From Sphingobacterium sp. (lineage in GTDB: Bacteria > Bacteroidota > Bacteroidia > Sphingobacteriales > Sphingobacteriaceae), in contig JAITTY010000011.1 of assembly GCA_031286695.1 (NCBI GenBank), positions 682,001 to 746,000 on the forward strand: a DNA stretch of 64,000 bases, given 5' to 3'. The translations under genes and the position numbers were made by a program. The notes under the pieces were generated by a model. That model had not been told where the DNA came from, ran no database searches, and saw nothing but the letters and a program-made list of their open reading frames with translations. Shown piece after piece: positions 1 through 9,194 of the stretch (positions within the stretch are counted from its first letter, which is position 1; the number at the start of each line of letters is the position of its first letter).

Positions 1-600
1 GAAGACAAAGTTGGGTTTAATATCAAATTGTGTTGATGGAAGTCCTAAAGTTGATCCAACAAAGATTTTTTTTGCAAAGGAGCTTAAGGTGATGTAGCGA
101 TTTACCTTTTTCCAAGTTCCGATTTTTCGATGAAACCAATAATTCAGCGCAAGAAGAAATGTTTTTACAGTCGAATTATTAAATGCTTTTTGTCGAACGG
201 CCGTCCAGGGAAATCCTTCTTGGAGTGAGTCCAGAAAAAGATGGTTGTGGTGGTACAACGTCGCCGAGGGGCATAGTAAACGAAAGTTATGTAAGGTCAT
301 GACCTGTGGGATGCCAAGTTTAGCAATCGTACGTACGATGATCGGACCCGCAGCATAATGCGTGTTGTGAATGTGAACAATGTCCGGTTTAAATGCTTGT
401 ATTGTTTTCTTGATGTGCTGAGCTACACAGATATTCCAAAAAGATCCCAATGTCTGTAGTGCACCCCGCCAGCCCTTTTTATTCTGAAAGGTCAGTCTGT
501 GGACCTCATGTCCCTGAGCGAGGAGAGAAGATTCTTGCTGGAATACAGTGTCTTCACCACCAGGAGCTTGGTAAAATGTATGGATAATCAGTATGCGCAT
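1..600 (-). CDS. GT4-family glycosyltransferase, N-terminal 200 residues (cut by window start)
   Basis: The frame is open from an ATG at 598-600 down to base 1 and runs off the window, so only the N-terminal Rossmann half is present. The protein begins MRILIIHTFYQAPGGEDTVF. It has the GT-B acceptor-domain features of GT4 enzymes: a glycine pair early in the chain, then 'KPDIVHIHNTH' near residue 72, 'MTLHNFRLLCPS' near residue 103, and a basic region. The donor-binding C-terminal domain with its EX7E motif lies outside the window. GT4 enzymes transfer a sugar from a nucleotide-sugar to a growing surface glycan at the cytoplasmic face. The sugar and acceptor cannot be read. It is divergent from the polyprenyl synthase gene at 712. 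Confidence 0.85.
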   Translation of the reverse strand, partial: MRILIIHTFYQAPGGEDTVFQQESSLLAQGHEVHRLTFQNKKGWRGALQTLGSFWNICVAQHIKKTIQAFKPDIVHIHNTHYAAGPIIVRTIAKLGIPQVMTLHNFRLLCPSATLYHHNHLFLDSLQEGFPWTAVRQKAFNNSTVKTFLLALNYWFHRKIGTWKKVNRYITLSSFAKKIFVGSTLGLPSTQFDIKPNFVF

Positions 601-615
601 AATAAAAGACTTATA

Positions 616-648
616 CAAATGTACAATTTTGGGGTGACTTCCTTTCAA
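616..648 (-). promoter_or_regulatory. Candidate Bacteroidota-type promoter for the GT4 gene
   Basis: On the minus strand TACATTTG (623 to 616) matches the Bacteroidota -7 consensus TAnnTTTG exactly, and a TTG (648 to 646) lies 22 bases upstream. The -7 box is 15 bases from the ATG at 600. The motif match is visible; activity is inference. Confidence 0.4.
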
Positions 649-711
649 GGGACAAAATTGCCATTTCTATATGATTATTGCTATATTCGCAAGATTCGAT
701 CGTAAAGATAT

Positions 712-1680
712 ATGCAACATTTACAACAACTCGTGATAGAGGCGATAGAGACAAGTCAATTTCCTGAAACACCATCAAATTTATATGATCCAATACGGTA
801 TATATTGACTTTGGGCGGAAAGAGGGTTCGACCGGTGCTGACATTGATGGCCGCCGAATTATTCGGCATGCAAGAGATGGATGAAATTATCCCTGCTGCC
901 AAAGCAGTGGAGTTTTTTCACAACTTTTCACTGATCCACGACGATCTGATGGATAAAGCTCCTTTGAGAAGAGGTAAAACAACAGTTCACGAAAAGTGGG
1001 ATGCTAATATTGCGATATTGTCTGGCGATGGACTGTTGGTTAAAGCCTATGAGGAAATCTCAAAGTGTAATCCAATTTACCTGCCTGCGACCCTTAAAAT
1101 TTTGAGCAAAGTAGCGATGGAAGTATGTGAAGGACAACAATTGGATATGGATTATGAAAGCCGGGACGCGCTGACAATGTCTGAATATTTGGAGATGATC
1201 CGTCTAAAGACCTCAGTGTTATTGGGTGGAGCATTGCAGCTCGGTGCCATTCTGTCTGGAGCAGATGAACAGCAGCAGCAGCTGATCTACGAATTTGGCG
1301 AGAATGTAGGTTTAGCATTTCAATTGCAGGACGATATCCTGGATGCTTATGGAGACCCAGACACCTTTGGAAAGATCGTTGGTGGCGATATTATGATCAA
1401 TAAAAAAACCTTTTTACTGGTCAAGTTAATGGAGGTGATTTCGGCAGACGACAAGCCTAGCTTAGAACGTTTATTGGAGGCTTCAATGGAGACTGCTCCA
1501 TCCAAAATAGATGATATGCTTGCATTATACGAGAAGTATGAGATTAAAACAGCAGCGGACGAATTGAAGGATATCTATACACAGCGGGCTTTTGAAAAAA
1601 TGGAAGCATTGAATGTACCAAATGATCGTAAAGAAGCGTTATTAGTGTTAGCAAATAACCTTTTGGTGAGACAGCAATAA
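712..1680 (+). CDS. Polyprenyl diphosphate synthase (trans-isoprenyl diphosphate synthase family)
   Basis: This 322-residue enzyme condenses isopentenyl diphosphate with an allylic diphosphate in the cytosol. Both aspartate-rich motifs are intact: DDLMD at residues 77-81 and DDILD at 207-211. 'GGKRVRP' (35-41) supplies the usual basic substrate-binding site. The fifth residue before the first motif is Phe72, and the motif has no two-residue insertion. In this family that pattern suggests a short product such as FPP or GGPP rather than the long quinone side chain, but this is inference. An ATG at the frame start fits the family N-terminus. The next gene starts 84 bases downstream on the same strand. 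Confidence 0.93.
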   Translation: MQHLQQLVIEAIETSQFPETPSNLYDPIRYILTLGGKRVRPVLTLMAAELFGMQEMDEIIPAAKAVEFFHNFSLIHDDLMDKAPLRRGKTTVHEKWDANIAILSGDGLLVKAYEEISKCNPIYLPATLKILSKVAMEVCEGQQLDMDYESRDALTMSEYLEMIRLKTSVLLGGALQLGAILSGADEQQQQLIYEFGENVGLAFQLQDDILDAYGDPDTFGKIVGGDIMINKKTFLLVKLMEVISADDKPSLERLLEASMETAPSKIDDMLALYEKYEIKTAADELKDIYTQRAFEKMEALNVPNDRKEALLVLANNLLVRQQ

Positions 1681-1764
1681 GTATTAATTCTATTAAAATT
1701 CGTATCTTGCCATTAAATGGTTATTTTGTAAGAAAATAATTAAATAAATTTTTAGATTACGTTC

Positions 1765-2541
1765 ATGGAGCCTTTAAAAATCACCGTATTTCAAGCATAT
1801 CTATTCTGGGAAAATATAGAGAAGAATCTGAATAATCTCGCATTGAGACTTTCCTCATTGCGTGAGAAAACGGATGTTATTATTCTCCCCGAAATGTTTA
1901 ATACGGGCTTCACGAACAATGTTGAAAAATGTGCTGAACCTGCAAATGGGCCTACCACAAGATGGTTATTTGAAATGGCAAGCTCGCTGAATTGTGTTGT
2001 TGCAGGTTCATTGATCATTGAAGAAGGTGGAAAATACTATAATCGTTTTGTATGGATGTTTCCAGACGGGAAATATGTTAAATATGATAAGCGACATCTT
2101 TTTGGATTATCGAAAGAAAGCGAATACTTCGAGCCAGGTAATGAACGCATCTTAGTGGATATCAAAGGATGGAAAATTTGCCCAATGATTTGCTATGACC
2201 TTAGATTCCCAGTCTGGTCGAAAAATCAAAATGGAGCATATGATATCTTAGTTTATACGGCGAGCTGGCCAGACAAACGCTCCGCGCACTGGAGAGCCCT
2301 TATTCCTGCGCGTGCGATAGAAAATCAGGCTTACGTCGTTGGGGTCAACCGCGTTGGGCACGATGGTAATGATATTTACTATTCTGGCGGTTCGATGTGT
2401 ATATCGCCACTTGGTGATGTGGTGTATTACAAACCGGAAGACGAGGATCTGTATACGTTTACCTTAAATCCGAATGATCTATTGGAAGCTCGTGAGAAAT
2501 TCCCTTTCCTGAAAGACTCTGACTCTTTTACTATTGGCTAA
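1765..2541 (+). CDS. Omega-amidase-type amidohydrolase (nitrilase superfamily)
   Basis: A 258-residue, single-domain carbon-nitrogen hydrolase. The catalytic triad is visible: Glu43 in 'ILPEMFNTGF', Lys109 in 'YDKRHLFG', and the nucleophile Cys143 in 'CPMICYDLRFP'. Length and the 'EMFNTGFT' segment match the YafV/Nit2 branch. These enzymes hydrolyse alpha-ketoglutaramate or alpha-ketosuccinamate, products of glutamine or asparagine transamination and of methionine salvage. The substrate is inferred from family membership. It lies on the same strand as the prenyl synthase, without an obvious functional link. Confidence 0.9.
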   Translation: MEPLKITVFQAYLFWENIEKNLNNLALRLSSLREKTDVIILPEMFNTGFTNNVEKCAEPANGPTTRWLFEMASSLNCVVAGSLIIEEGGKYYNRFVWMFPDGKYVKYDKRHLFGLSKESEYFEPGNERILVDIKGWKICPMICYDLRFPVWSKNQNGAYDILVYTASWPDKRSAHWRALIPARAIENQAYVVGVNRVGHDGNDIYYSGGSMCISPLGDVVYYKPEDEDLYTFTLNPNDLLEAREKFPFLKDSDSFTIG

Positions 2542-2808
2542 CTCCCTCTAAAATAGGTATAATTGCAAGCAATTATTTTGTTTGTATCCTTTTTATTTAT
2601 TAAATTCAGTCTAGTATAAATCAAATTTTTATGATTTATCAACATCTACTGATGACATGTTGATAAAATTTTGTTTGAGAGAGCTATATTAAAACGTAAT
2701 TTAGGCTAACTATTAGCCAAAATACGTTTAGTTTTTTTCTCATGTTGTATGAAAGCCGACGTTTTATTGTTGTAATAAGTTGCGTAAACAACCATAACCA
2801 TTATTCAT

Positions 2809-3252
2809 ATGTTAGACCAAGATTTAGTATCACAAGAGTATTTTTATAATTTCCTAACTGGAAAATACTCAATTGCAGTTATGCGGAGATTACAGCGTAA
2901 TCTCAAGGAGGCCGGGTTAAACATTACTTCTGAACAATGGAGTATCATGTATAATCTGTGGGTAGAAGAGGGGCTTACCCAGCAGGAACTGGCTATTCGC
3001 ACATTTCGAGATAAACCCAGTGTGACTCGATTAATTAATAACCTGGAACGGGTAAATCTGGTTATCCGTGTTAACGATAAAAATGATAGACGGTCCAATC
3101 TGATCTATTTGACAAAAACGGGAAGAAAGATGAAGGATGAAGGGATGAAGCAAGCAAAAAATACCATTGAACAGGCCCTAGGGGGATTGGCCGACGATCA
3201 GATTGCTTTGTCAAATACCATTCTGCACCGTGTACTGTTTAATCTGAAATAA
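2809..3252 (+). CDS. MarR-family transcriptional regulator
   Basis: A 147-residue protein with the MarR layout: helical dimerisation ends and a central winged helix-turn-helix. The recognition region 'LTQQELAIRTFRDKPSVTRL' (about residues 55-74) is followed by 'LERVNLVIRVNDKNDRRSN', which carries the conserved wing motif DxRxxx. MarR proteins bind DNA as dimers and usually repress adjacent genes until a phenolic or lipophilic ligand binds. No divergent target is adjacent; the 267-base AT-rich region upstream is the most likely place for an operator. The downstream neighbour is convergent, so the gene is probably monocistronic. Confidence 0.92.
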   Translation: MLDQDLVSQEYFYNFLTGKYSIAVMRRLQRNLKEAGLNITSEQWSIMYNLWVEEGLTQQELAIRTFRDKPSVTRLINNLERVNLVIRVNDKNDRRSNLIYLTKTGRKMKDEGMKQAKNTIEQALGGLADDQIALSNTILHRVLFNLK

Positions 3253-3362
3253 AGATAGCGAGTTGGCTGACTGTTTTTTCTGTAAGTGTCTAATGTTATT
3301 GACCAGAAAGAACCTTCTTTCGCTTTCATTGCTGTTGGTGCCTGTGAGAAATCTAAGGGTAT

Positions 3363-3404
3363 AAAAAAAGTCCCCTATGTAAGATAACATAGGGGACTTT
3401 TTTT
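3363..3404. terminator. Bidirectional rho-independent terminator
   Basis: A near-perfect inverted repeat pairs AAAAAGTCCCCTATGT with ACATAGGGGACTTTTT around a six-base loop, AAGATA. It has A-runs on the left and T-runs on the right, so it can stop transcription from both sides. It sits between the converging MarR gene and the glutamate-synthase-like gene. Confidence 0.9.
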
Positions 3405-3420
3405 ATGGGATTGTTAAGCA

Positions 3421-4977
3421 TTAATCTTCAAAAAGTTTACTTTCGAAATCTGTATGGCTATTGACTAATTTACCTTCGGTTCCGAAATAGATTTCTTGAA
3501 AACTTAGTGTCCGGATGGCATCCACCTTACGATAGAATTTATCGGCTGATACATCTGATAGTGTTTTGAAACCACAAGCTTCCATAATTTCGACCGTAGC
3601 ACGTAATGTGTTGCGGTGGAACTGAGCAACGCGCACATATTTGTCGTTTACGTCGAGTCCTTTGTATAAATGCGGCTGTTGTGTGGCAACCCCTACAGGA
3701 CAGACGTCTTCATTACATTTGAGTGCTTGAATACAACCCAACGCGAACATCATGCCGCGAGCGCTATAGCAAGCATCTGCGCCTAAGGCAATGACTTTTA
3801 AGATGTCGAAGCCCGTTACAATGCGGCTTGATACAATAACTTTAACGTGTTTTTTTAAACCAAAGGCAATCAAGGTTTTCGTTACAAATGCCAATGCATC
3901 GTATAGTGGCATCCCTAAGTTATCTGTAAACTCCAGTGGAGCAGCTCCTGTACCACCTTCTGATCCATCAACGGAGATAAAATCCGGGAAGATCTGCGTG
4001 TTTTGCATGGCGTGACAGATGTCGATAAACTCATGTTTGTCGCCAATACAAATTTTAAAACCGATAGGCTTTCCTCCCGATAGCTCGCGTAGCTGTTGTA
4101 TGAAGTGCATCATTTCAGTTGGCGAGGAGAAAGCGCTATGTGCTGGAGGCGACATCACATCTGTTCCAGGAATGACGTGACGAATAGCAGCGACCTCAGG
4201 TGTATTTTTTGCCGCTGGAAGAATACCTCCGTGACCAGGTTTGGCGCCTTGCGAAAGTTTCAACTCGATCATCTTCACATTTTCACGATTGGATTTTTCT
4301 TTGAAAAGTTCAGCGTCAAATTTTCCTTCCTGATTACGACAGCCAAAATAACCTGTACCGACCTGCCAAATTAAATCACCACCGTTGTTGTGGTAGTCAC
4401 TGATCCCCCCTTCTCCGGTATTGTGTGCAAAGTTTTGAAGTGCAGCACCTTTATTCAATGCAGTGATTGCAGTTTTACTCAACGCTCCGTAACTCATTGC
4501 CGAGATGTTAAACACACTTAGGCTATAAGGCTTTTTACAGGCCGCATTTCCAACGGTAGTACGCAGATCGTGGTTTTCGATATGGCAAGGGAAAACAGAG
4601 TGCGCAGCCCATTCGTTCCCCACAGCCTGCGGATCAGTCTGCATACCAAATGCTACAGTTTCACGCTGATTTTTAGCACGTTGGTATACGATCGAACGCT
4701 GTCTTCTGTTGAAAGGACGTCCATCCATGTCTGATTCCCAAAAATATTGTCTCAACTCAGGACGAATAGATTCGAAGATATAACGGAAATATCCAACTAA
4801 GGGATAATTGCGTAGGATGGCATGTTTGGTCTGGAAACTATGATATAACGCGATCAATAGCAATGGAAATGGAATGATAAGCAGCCAAAACCAGCTTGAT
4901 GTAAATATAAATCCAAATGATACAATGATTAAATTAATCACAATCATTATTGAAAGAATGAGTTTTCTAACTTCCAT
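3421..4977 (-). CDS. FMN-binding glutamate synthase family protein, membrane-anchored
   Basis: A 518-residue stand-alone version of the glutamate synthase FMN barrel, without the glutaminase domain. Two hydrophobic segments at about residues 6-48 suggest membrane anchoring. Barrel motifs include 'GEGGISDYH' (188-196), 'PGHGGILPAAK' (247-257) and 'SVDGSEGGTGAAP' (335-347). Three cysteines, Cys415, Cys421 and Cys426 (C-x5-C-x4-C, followed by 'PVGVATQ'), match the [3Fe-4S] ligands of glutamate synthase. In this family such proteins may be redox enzymes of unknown physiological substrate; true glutamate synthesis is not shown. A TACATTTG motif (-7-like) lies on the minus strand at 5086-5079, without a clear -33 partner. 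Confidence 0.9.
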   Translation of the reverse strand: MEVRKLILSIMIVINLIIVSFGFIFTSSWFWLLIIPFPLLLIALYHSFQTKHAILRNYPLVGYFRYIFESIRPELRQYFWESDMDGRPFNRRQRSIVYQRAKNQRETVAFGMQTDPQAVGNEWAAHSVFPCHIENHDLRTTVGNAACKKPYSLSVFNISAMSYGALSKTAITALNKGAALQNFAHNTGEGGISDYHNNGGDLIWQVGTGYFGCRNQEGKFDAELFKEKSNRENVKMIELKLSQGAKPGHGGILPAAKNTPEVAAIRHVIPGTDVMSPPAHSAFSSPTEMMHFIQQLRELSGGKPIGFKICIGDKHEFIDICHAMQNTQIFPDFISVDGSEGGTGAAPLEFTDNLGMPLYDALAFVTKTLIAFGLKKHVKVIVSSRIVTGFDILKVIALGADACYSARGMMFALGCIQALKCNEDVCPVGVATQQPHLYKGLDVNDKYVRVAQFHRNTLRATVEIMEACGFKTLSDVSADKFYRKVDAIRTLSFQEIYFGTEGKLVNSHTDFESKLFED

Positions 4978-5163
4978 AGAAAATACGATTGTTTAGTTTT
5001 AATTCGCTATTTTAATATTTAGCCCAACTGATTATTTTAGTACTCAATTAGCATTCCAAAATGCGCTTTTGGACGAAGCAAATGTACTAAAGTTCCTGAA
5101 GTAAATGGATATATTTACCCCCTGGAGGTAAGTTTTGATAAGTTTATAATCGTTTCTAACAAA

Positions 5164-5925
5164 CTATTTTCTTTTAGTAATCTCCTGCGACAAAAGTTGA
5201 TAGATTTGCTGTAAATCTGGTTTATTGCTAATAAATTGCAAATGTTTTTGCATTGTCGCTACATCTTGTCGGATCGCTGGCCCTGTCTGAACTGTTATTG
5301 GAATATGATTTTGTACTTTTTCTGCCGTCTCCAGGATGATTGGTTTGATCAGATCAAAGGATAAGTTGTTTTCTTCCAACAATTCATAAGCCATTTGATA
5401 GAGGATATTCGAAAAATTATTGACCATGACAGAGGCGAGGTGAATTGCGAGTCGCTGCTGTGAATTGCAATAGATGCTCTGTGGGGCAAATGTTTGTGCA
5501 AGCTGAAGTAGTTTGGCACTATTTTGATCCGTATTACCTTCAACACAAAATGGAATAGCCGAGAAATCGACTGCTTTGTTTTTTGACAGGGACTGCGGTG
5601 GATAAATGACTCCCGCATTTTTAAATTCAGTCAGTACAGATAGATCGGTCGCTCCTGAACAATGGACAACAATGCCGGTTAAATTCTTCGGCAGCGCTTC
5701 TATTACAGGTAAGATGGCCTGATCCGAAACAGCAACAAGGTAAAGATCGGCATGTAAGTCAAGCTCAGACAGCTGGTCAATTGCAGTGCAATGAAGAGCA
5801 AAGGCCAATGCATCTGCATTGGCCTTTGTTTTACTGTAGATCTGAACGATATGCTGTCCTATTTTTTGAAACTGTTGTCCAAAATGCGTAGCGGCATTAC
5901 CGCTTCCTAAGATCACAATGTTCAT
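5164..5925 (-). CDS. Rossmann-fold and DUF2520 domain protein (NADP-binding oxidoreductase-like)
   Basis: A 253-residue protein starting with a dinucleotide-binding fold, 'MNIVILGSGNAATHFG' (GxGNxA). A helical C-terminal half from about residue 120, 'PQSLSKNK' onward, matches DUF2520, which resembles the dimerisation domain of 6-phosphogluconate dehydrogenase or F420-oxidoreductase-like enzymes. The substrate is unknown. Its ATG overlaps the TAA of the upstream ccmF-like gene by one base (TAATG), so translation is probably coupled. Whether it has a role in haem or cytochrome c maturation is open, as such overlaps can simply reflect compact gene order. Confidence 0.85.
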   Translation of the reverse strand: MNIVILGSGNAATHFGQQFQKIGQHIVQIYSKTKANADALAFALHCTAIDQLSELDLHADLYLVAVSDQAILPVIEALPKNLTGIVVHCSGATDLSVLTEFKNAGVIYPPQSLSKNKAVDFSAIPFCVEGNTDQNSAKLLQLAQTFAPQSIYCNSQQRLAIHLASVMVNNFSNILYQMAYELLEENNLSFDLIKPIILETAEKVQNHIPITVQTGPAIRQDVATMQKHLQFISNKPDLQQIYQLLSQEITKRK

Positions 5926-8384
5926 TATTTAAGTGCTTTTCGTTTCTCCTCTTTGTTTCTTCTCACGATGGACATGATAAAACCAATGGTCATAACAATT
6001 GTTCCACACCAGAAGAAGTTGATGTATGGGAATTTAATGGCTTTAAATACGACCCATTTCTTTTCCGGAAGTGGCTTTTGATAGACCATAATTTCCAGTT
6101 TATCTTTGTCAGGTTTAATTCCAGTAAATCTGAATTTAAGCCCCTGCTCGCTGACGTCCTTATTGAAGTCGTAAACGCCGCCTTCTTTAATCAAGTAGAT
6201 AGGCTGTACCTCATACTGTTTGTTGTCGGCCGAAAATACTTTTATTTTCAATCCCACCATGACGTCATTAGGCCCCTTTGGAATTTTCTCCAGGTGAGCC
6301 TCTTTGTTTAAGCCTTCAATGACATAATACCCGTTGCGGTAACGTAAGGTATCGCCGATATTCACCTGGTAGGTTGCTGGCTCCTCGTAGTCTTCGAAAC
6401 CAGTTTTTTCTTCGGCTGGAACTTTAGCATGTGTTGCTTGACTTTCTGCTGCAGCGGCAGTAATCAGTGTATATACGTCATGTGTGATATAATGTTTGGT
6501 CGCTGGTGTACCAATTAAACCACCCATTTTCGCGTTGTTTTGTGCAAAAGGTTGCAGTACAAAATGCTCCTTCACTTTGCCTGTTTCTTCGTCGATACGT
6601 TCATATTTTATTTTATAAAACGTATTCGGTGCAACAATGCTATCACCGATATAGGTAATTTTGTATTCACCCATTTGTACAGGTTCACCCTCAGTCAAGA
6701 ATAAGTTGTCGCCAGGCTTTTCTACTTTGTCAAATCCCGATACAGCGATGTAACCCGTGTTGTTGACTGAGATGACCTCGTTGGTCGCCGCAGCAACCAT
6801 AGCGCCGATAAGTAGTAAACCAAAGCCGATATGGGCTACCGAAGAGCCAGCCAGTTTCCATTTACCTTTTACAGCGTCACCCAATACGCGAATATTCGCC
6901 AGGATACAGAAAATACTAGCGAAGGTGATCAAAATGTAGATCAAGTTGGTATAGGTCTTCGTAAAATAGACGACAGCAGCCGTTAGGATTAGAGACACAA
7001 CCAACGATGCTACAGTAGAAGCCAAAAACTTGCGGCTATCGGTACGTTTGTATTTTAAGAATTGCGTAAATCCGGTTAAGATCATCACGATGACGGCAAA
7101 ACCCGATTGCCATTTGTTATAATGTTGGATCGGATCCAAAGGTGGAGCTACCTTGGTACCAAAGATCTTGTTGAACACGGGAATTGATGTTGAAGCAATG
7201 ATCTGTGCACAGGCTACAGTCAATACCAATGCGCCAATAAACATCCAAAATTCTCTCGAATAGATATCTTCATCCTTTTCTGTGATGGGCATCTCCTTCT
7301 TTTTGACCGTAAGAAATACCACCATGATAACCAAAAAGACAACATTGAATAAGATCAATTGTCCGCTCATGCCCAGATCGGTAAAGGAGTGTACCGAAGT
7401 CTCTCCAAGTACGCCACTGCGTGTCAGGTAAGATGCGTAGATAACAAGAACAAAGCTGATCATCGCCAAAAATGTAGCGGTGAAATAGGAATGGCCTGAA
7501 TTCTTGTAAGCAATCATGACGTGAACAGCAGCAATCAAGGTAAACCAAGGAATAATGGATGCATTTTCTACCGGATCCCATGCCCAGAAGCCACCGAAGT
7601 TAAGTGCTTCGTATGCCCAGAATGAGCCCATGATAATACCTGCACCTAAAATCATCACGGCAAATAAAGCCCAAGGAAGTGCTGCATTGATCCATTCTTT
7701 GTAACGTTTGGTCCAAAGAGCACCTGTTGCATAAGCAAAAGGAACAATCATTGACGCAAAGCCAAGGAATAGTGTTGGTGGGTGAATCACCATCCAGTAA
7801 TTTTGAAGCAAAGGGTTCAAACCATTACCGTCCGTAATGAGTGAAAGATAATTAGCTTCTCTAAAGATTGGAATATCCATTGCTTCACGCAATAAGATAA
7901 ACGGAGAGCTACCGATACGCAGACCGAAGATTTCCACACCAATAATCATGGAAGCTAAAAATGCTTGGCATAACATGACGAAAGTCATGACAGACGATTC
8001 CCAGCTTTTTGCTTTAAACAGCAAAACAGAACCTAATACTGTTTGCCAGAACATCCAGAGCCAAAAACTACCCTCCTGACCTTCCCAAAAACTGGAAATG
8101 ATATAGTAGGTAGGGAGTGTCTTGGACGAGTGCGCCCAAGCATAATTATATTCAAAAAGATGATTGTATATAATGTAAAATAAAGTTGCACCAATCGCCA
8201 CTACGGAGACCGCATTAGCCCAAAAGGCAATACGTGCAATTTTTTTCCATGAATTCTCTTCAGGGTATTTTGTTGCAAAAAAGTAGCTGATACAAGATAG
8301 AAGTGCAGCACCAAAAGAAAGTACAATAAAGAATTGTCCGATCTGCCCTGGTAGCAGGTGCTCACCAACGTAATTAACGTCCAT
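5925..8384 (-). CDS. ccmF: CcmF-type haem lyase / cytochrome c biogenesis protein (CcsA/CcmF family)
   Basis: An 819-residue polytopic membrane protein that passes haem to apocytochrome c. The tryptophan-rich haem-handling segment 'GFWAWDPVENAS' (265-276) and the histidine-containing 'HPPTLFLGF' (201-209) are characteristic of CcmF. About a dozen hydrophobic segments occupy residues 15-540. A large soluble, probably periplasmic, region spans about 550-770, followed by one last membrane helix and a basic tail. It lies 19 bases downstream of ccmE, as expected for a CcmE-CcmF haem relay. No CcmABCD genes are seen next to it. Confidence 0.92.
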   Translation of the reverse strand: MDVNYVGEHLLPGQIGQFFIVLSFGAALLSCISYFFATKYPEENSWKKIARIAFWANAVSVVAIGATLFYIIYNHLFEYNYAWAHSSKTLPTYYIISSFWEGQEGSFWLWMFWQTVLGSVLLFKAKSWESSVMTFVMLCQAFLASMIIGVEIFGLRIGSSPFILLREAMDIPIFREANYLSLITDGNGLNPLLQNYWMVIHPPTLFLGFASMIVPFAYATGALWTKRYKEWINAALPWALFAVMILGAGIIMGSFWAYEALNFGGFWAWDPVENASIIPWFTLIAAVHVMIAYKNSGHSYFTATFLAMISFVLVIYASYLTRSGVLGETSVHSFTDLGMSGQLILFNVVFLVIMVVFLTVKKKEMPITEKDEDIYSREFWMFIGALVLTVACAQIIASTSIPVFNKIFGTKVAPPLDPIQHYNKWQSGFAVIVMILTGFTQFLKYKRTDSRKFLASTVASLVVSLILTAAVVYFTKTYTNLIYILITFASIFCILANIRVLGDAVKGKWKLAGSSVAHIGFGLLLIGAMVAAATNEVISVNNTGYIAVSGFDKVEKPGDNLFLTEGEPVQMGEYKITYIGDSIVAPNTFYKIKYERIDEETGKVKEHFVLQPFAQNNAKMGGLIGTPATKHYITHDVYTLITAAAAESQATHAKVPAEEKTGFEDYEEPATYQVNIGDTLRYRNGYYVIEGLNKEAHLEKIPKGPNDVMVGLKIKVFSADNKQYEVQPIYLIKEGGVYDFNKDVSEQGLKFRFTGIKPDKDKLEIMVYQKPLPEKKWVVFKAIKFPYINFFWCGTIVMTIGFIMSIVRRNKEEKRKALK

Positions 8385-8403
8385 TGAAAATTGATTTTAC
8401 GAA

Positions 8404-8811
8404 TTAATTATTGAAAGCAGTAGCATTGATCTCGGTGACGACCGATTTATCGTTATATTTTGACGGACATTTCATCAATATCTTACTTGCCCTAAACACA
8501 TTCCCGTCCATTTTTCCTGTCAATACAATTTGCTCTGAACGTTCAATATCTTGAGGTTTGGCGCCTCTAAAAATGACTTCACATTCTGTACCATCGTTGT
8601 CACGCATGAAAAACGAAAATTTGTTGGCGTCAGTTTTGGGATCATAATGAAGCGCTTTGTCTTTATTCAATTGACCTACCACATATAGTTCGGTTTTCTT
8701 TTCTTTAGCTTCGGTAAATGTCGAATAGGTACTTGAATCGGTATAGATAACAAGTATCATGGCAATTGCGACAGCAATGATAGCGATTAGAATAATTGAA
8801 CTTTTTTTCAT
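8404..8811 (-). CDS. ccmE: Cytochrome c maturation protein CcmE, CxxxY variant
   Basis: A 135-residue haem chaperone with one N-terminal membrane anchor (about 5-23) and a periplasmic OB-fold domain that begins near residue 42 ('YVVGQLNKDKAL'). In classical CcmE haem is bound through the His of an HxxxY motif. Here the aligned site is 'KCPSKYND', with Cys115 and Tyr119, giving CxxxY. Cys-type CcmE proteins are known from some archaea and Desulfovibrio and can bind haem. The gene sits directly upstream of the ccmF-like gene. The start is the only good ATG before the anchor. Confidence 0.92.
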   Translation of the reverse strand: MKKSSIILIAIIAVAIAMILVIYTDSSTYSTFTEAKEKKTELYVVGQLNKDKALHYDPKTDANKFSFFMRDNDGTECEVIFRGAKPQDIERSEQIVLTGKMDGNVFRASKILMKCPSKYNDKSVVTEINATAFNN

Positions 8812-9194
8812 TTGTATTTACTTATTTATAAGTGTCTGAACTCATCGTATCGATGAGCTCATTTCACTCGGTTTGTTTTTTTACCAATTAATGGCTGTTC
8901 CGATCTGTCAGATATCTTCCTGTTTTTTTTCGAAAGATTATTACCAAAACCTGACAACGTTATGCGCGCTAAAATCCCAAATTGTTTACATTTGACACCT
9001 AATCGAATGCAAAATTACAAATAGATTCGCTAAGAAAGGAATAATGCAACTTTTCCATATTATTTATATCTATTCTAAATAGTTTGAATTAATTGGAAAA
9101 ATAAGCTAGATTCGAGTGCTTTTGAATAATTTGAAGTGAAATTTGCTATTTTGGTTCTAATGATATCGCATGAATTTTACAATTGCCTGTTAAT
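8812..9194. other. Divergent intergenic region between ccmE and the lpxR-like gene
   Basis: This AT-rich stretch has no convincing gene. It should hold the promoters of both flanking units. A TAATTTTG motif occurs on the minus strand at 9017-9010, but it has no well-spaced -33 partner. A short dyad is listed separately. Confidence 0.6.
8841..8857. promoter_or_regulatory. Short palindrome upstream of ccmE
   Basis: CTCATCG-TAT-CGATGAG is a perfect 7-base inverted repeat with a 3-base spacer, 30 bases upstream of the ccmE ATG. It could be an operator or a 5' untranslated-region hairpin. Only the symmetry is seen; function is inferred. Confidence 0.3.

Noticed and set aside
5349..5618. Open frame of about 89 codons inside the DUF2520 gene on the same strand in another frame
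   Set aside because: It is a shadow of the real gene; it has no start context and no family features. Many similar frames, such as 15135-15479 opposite susC, were dismissed for the same reason.
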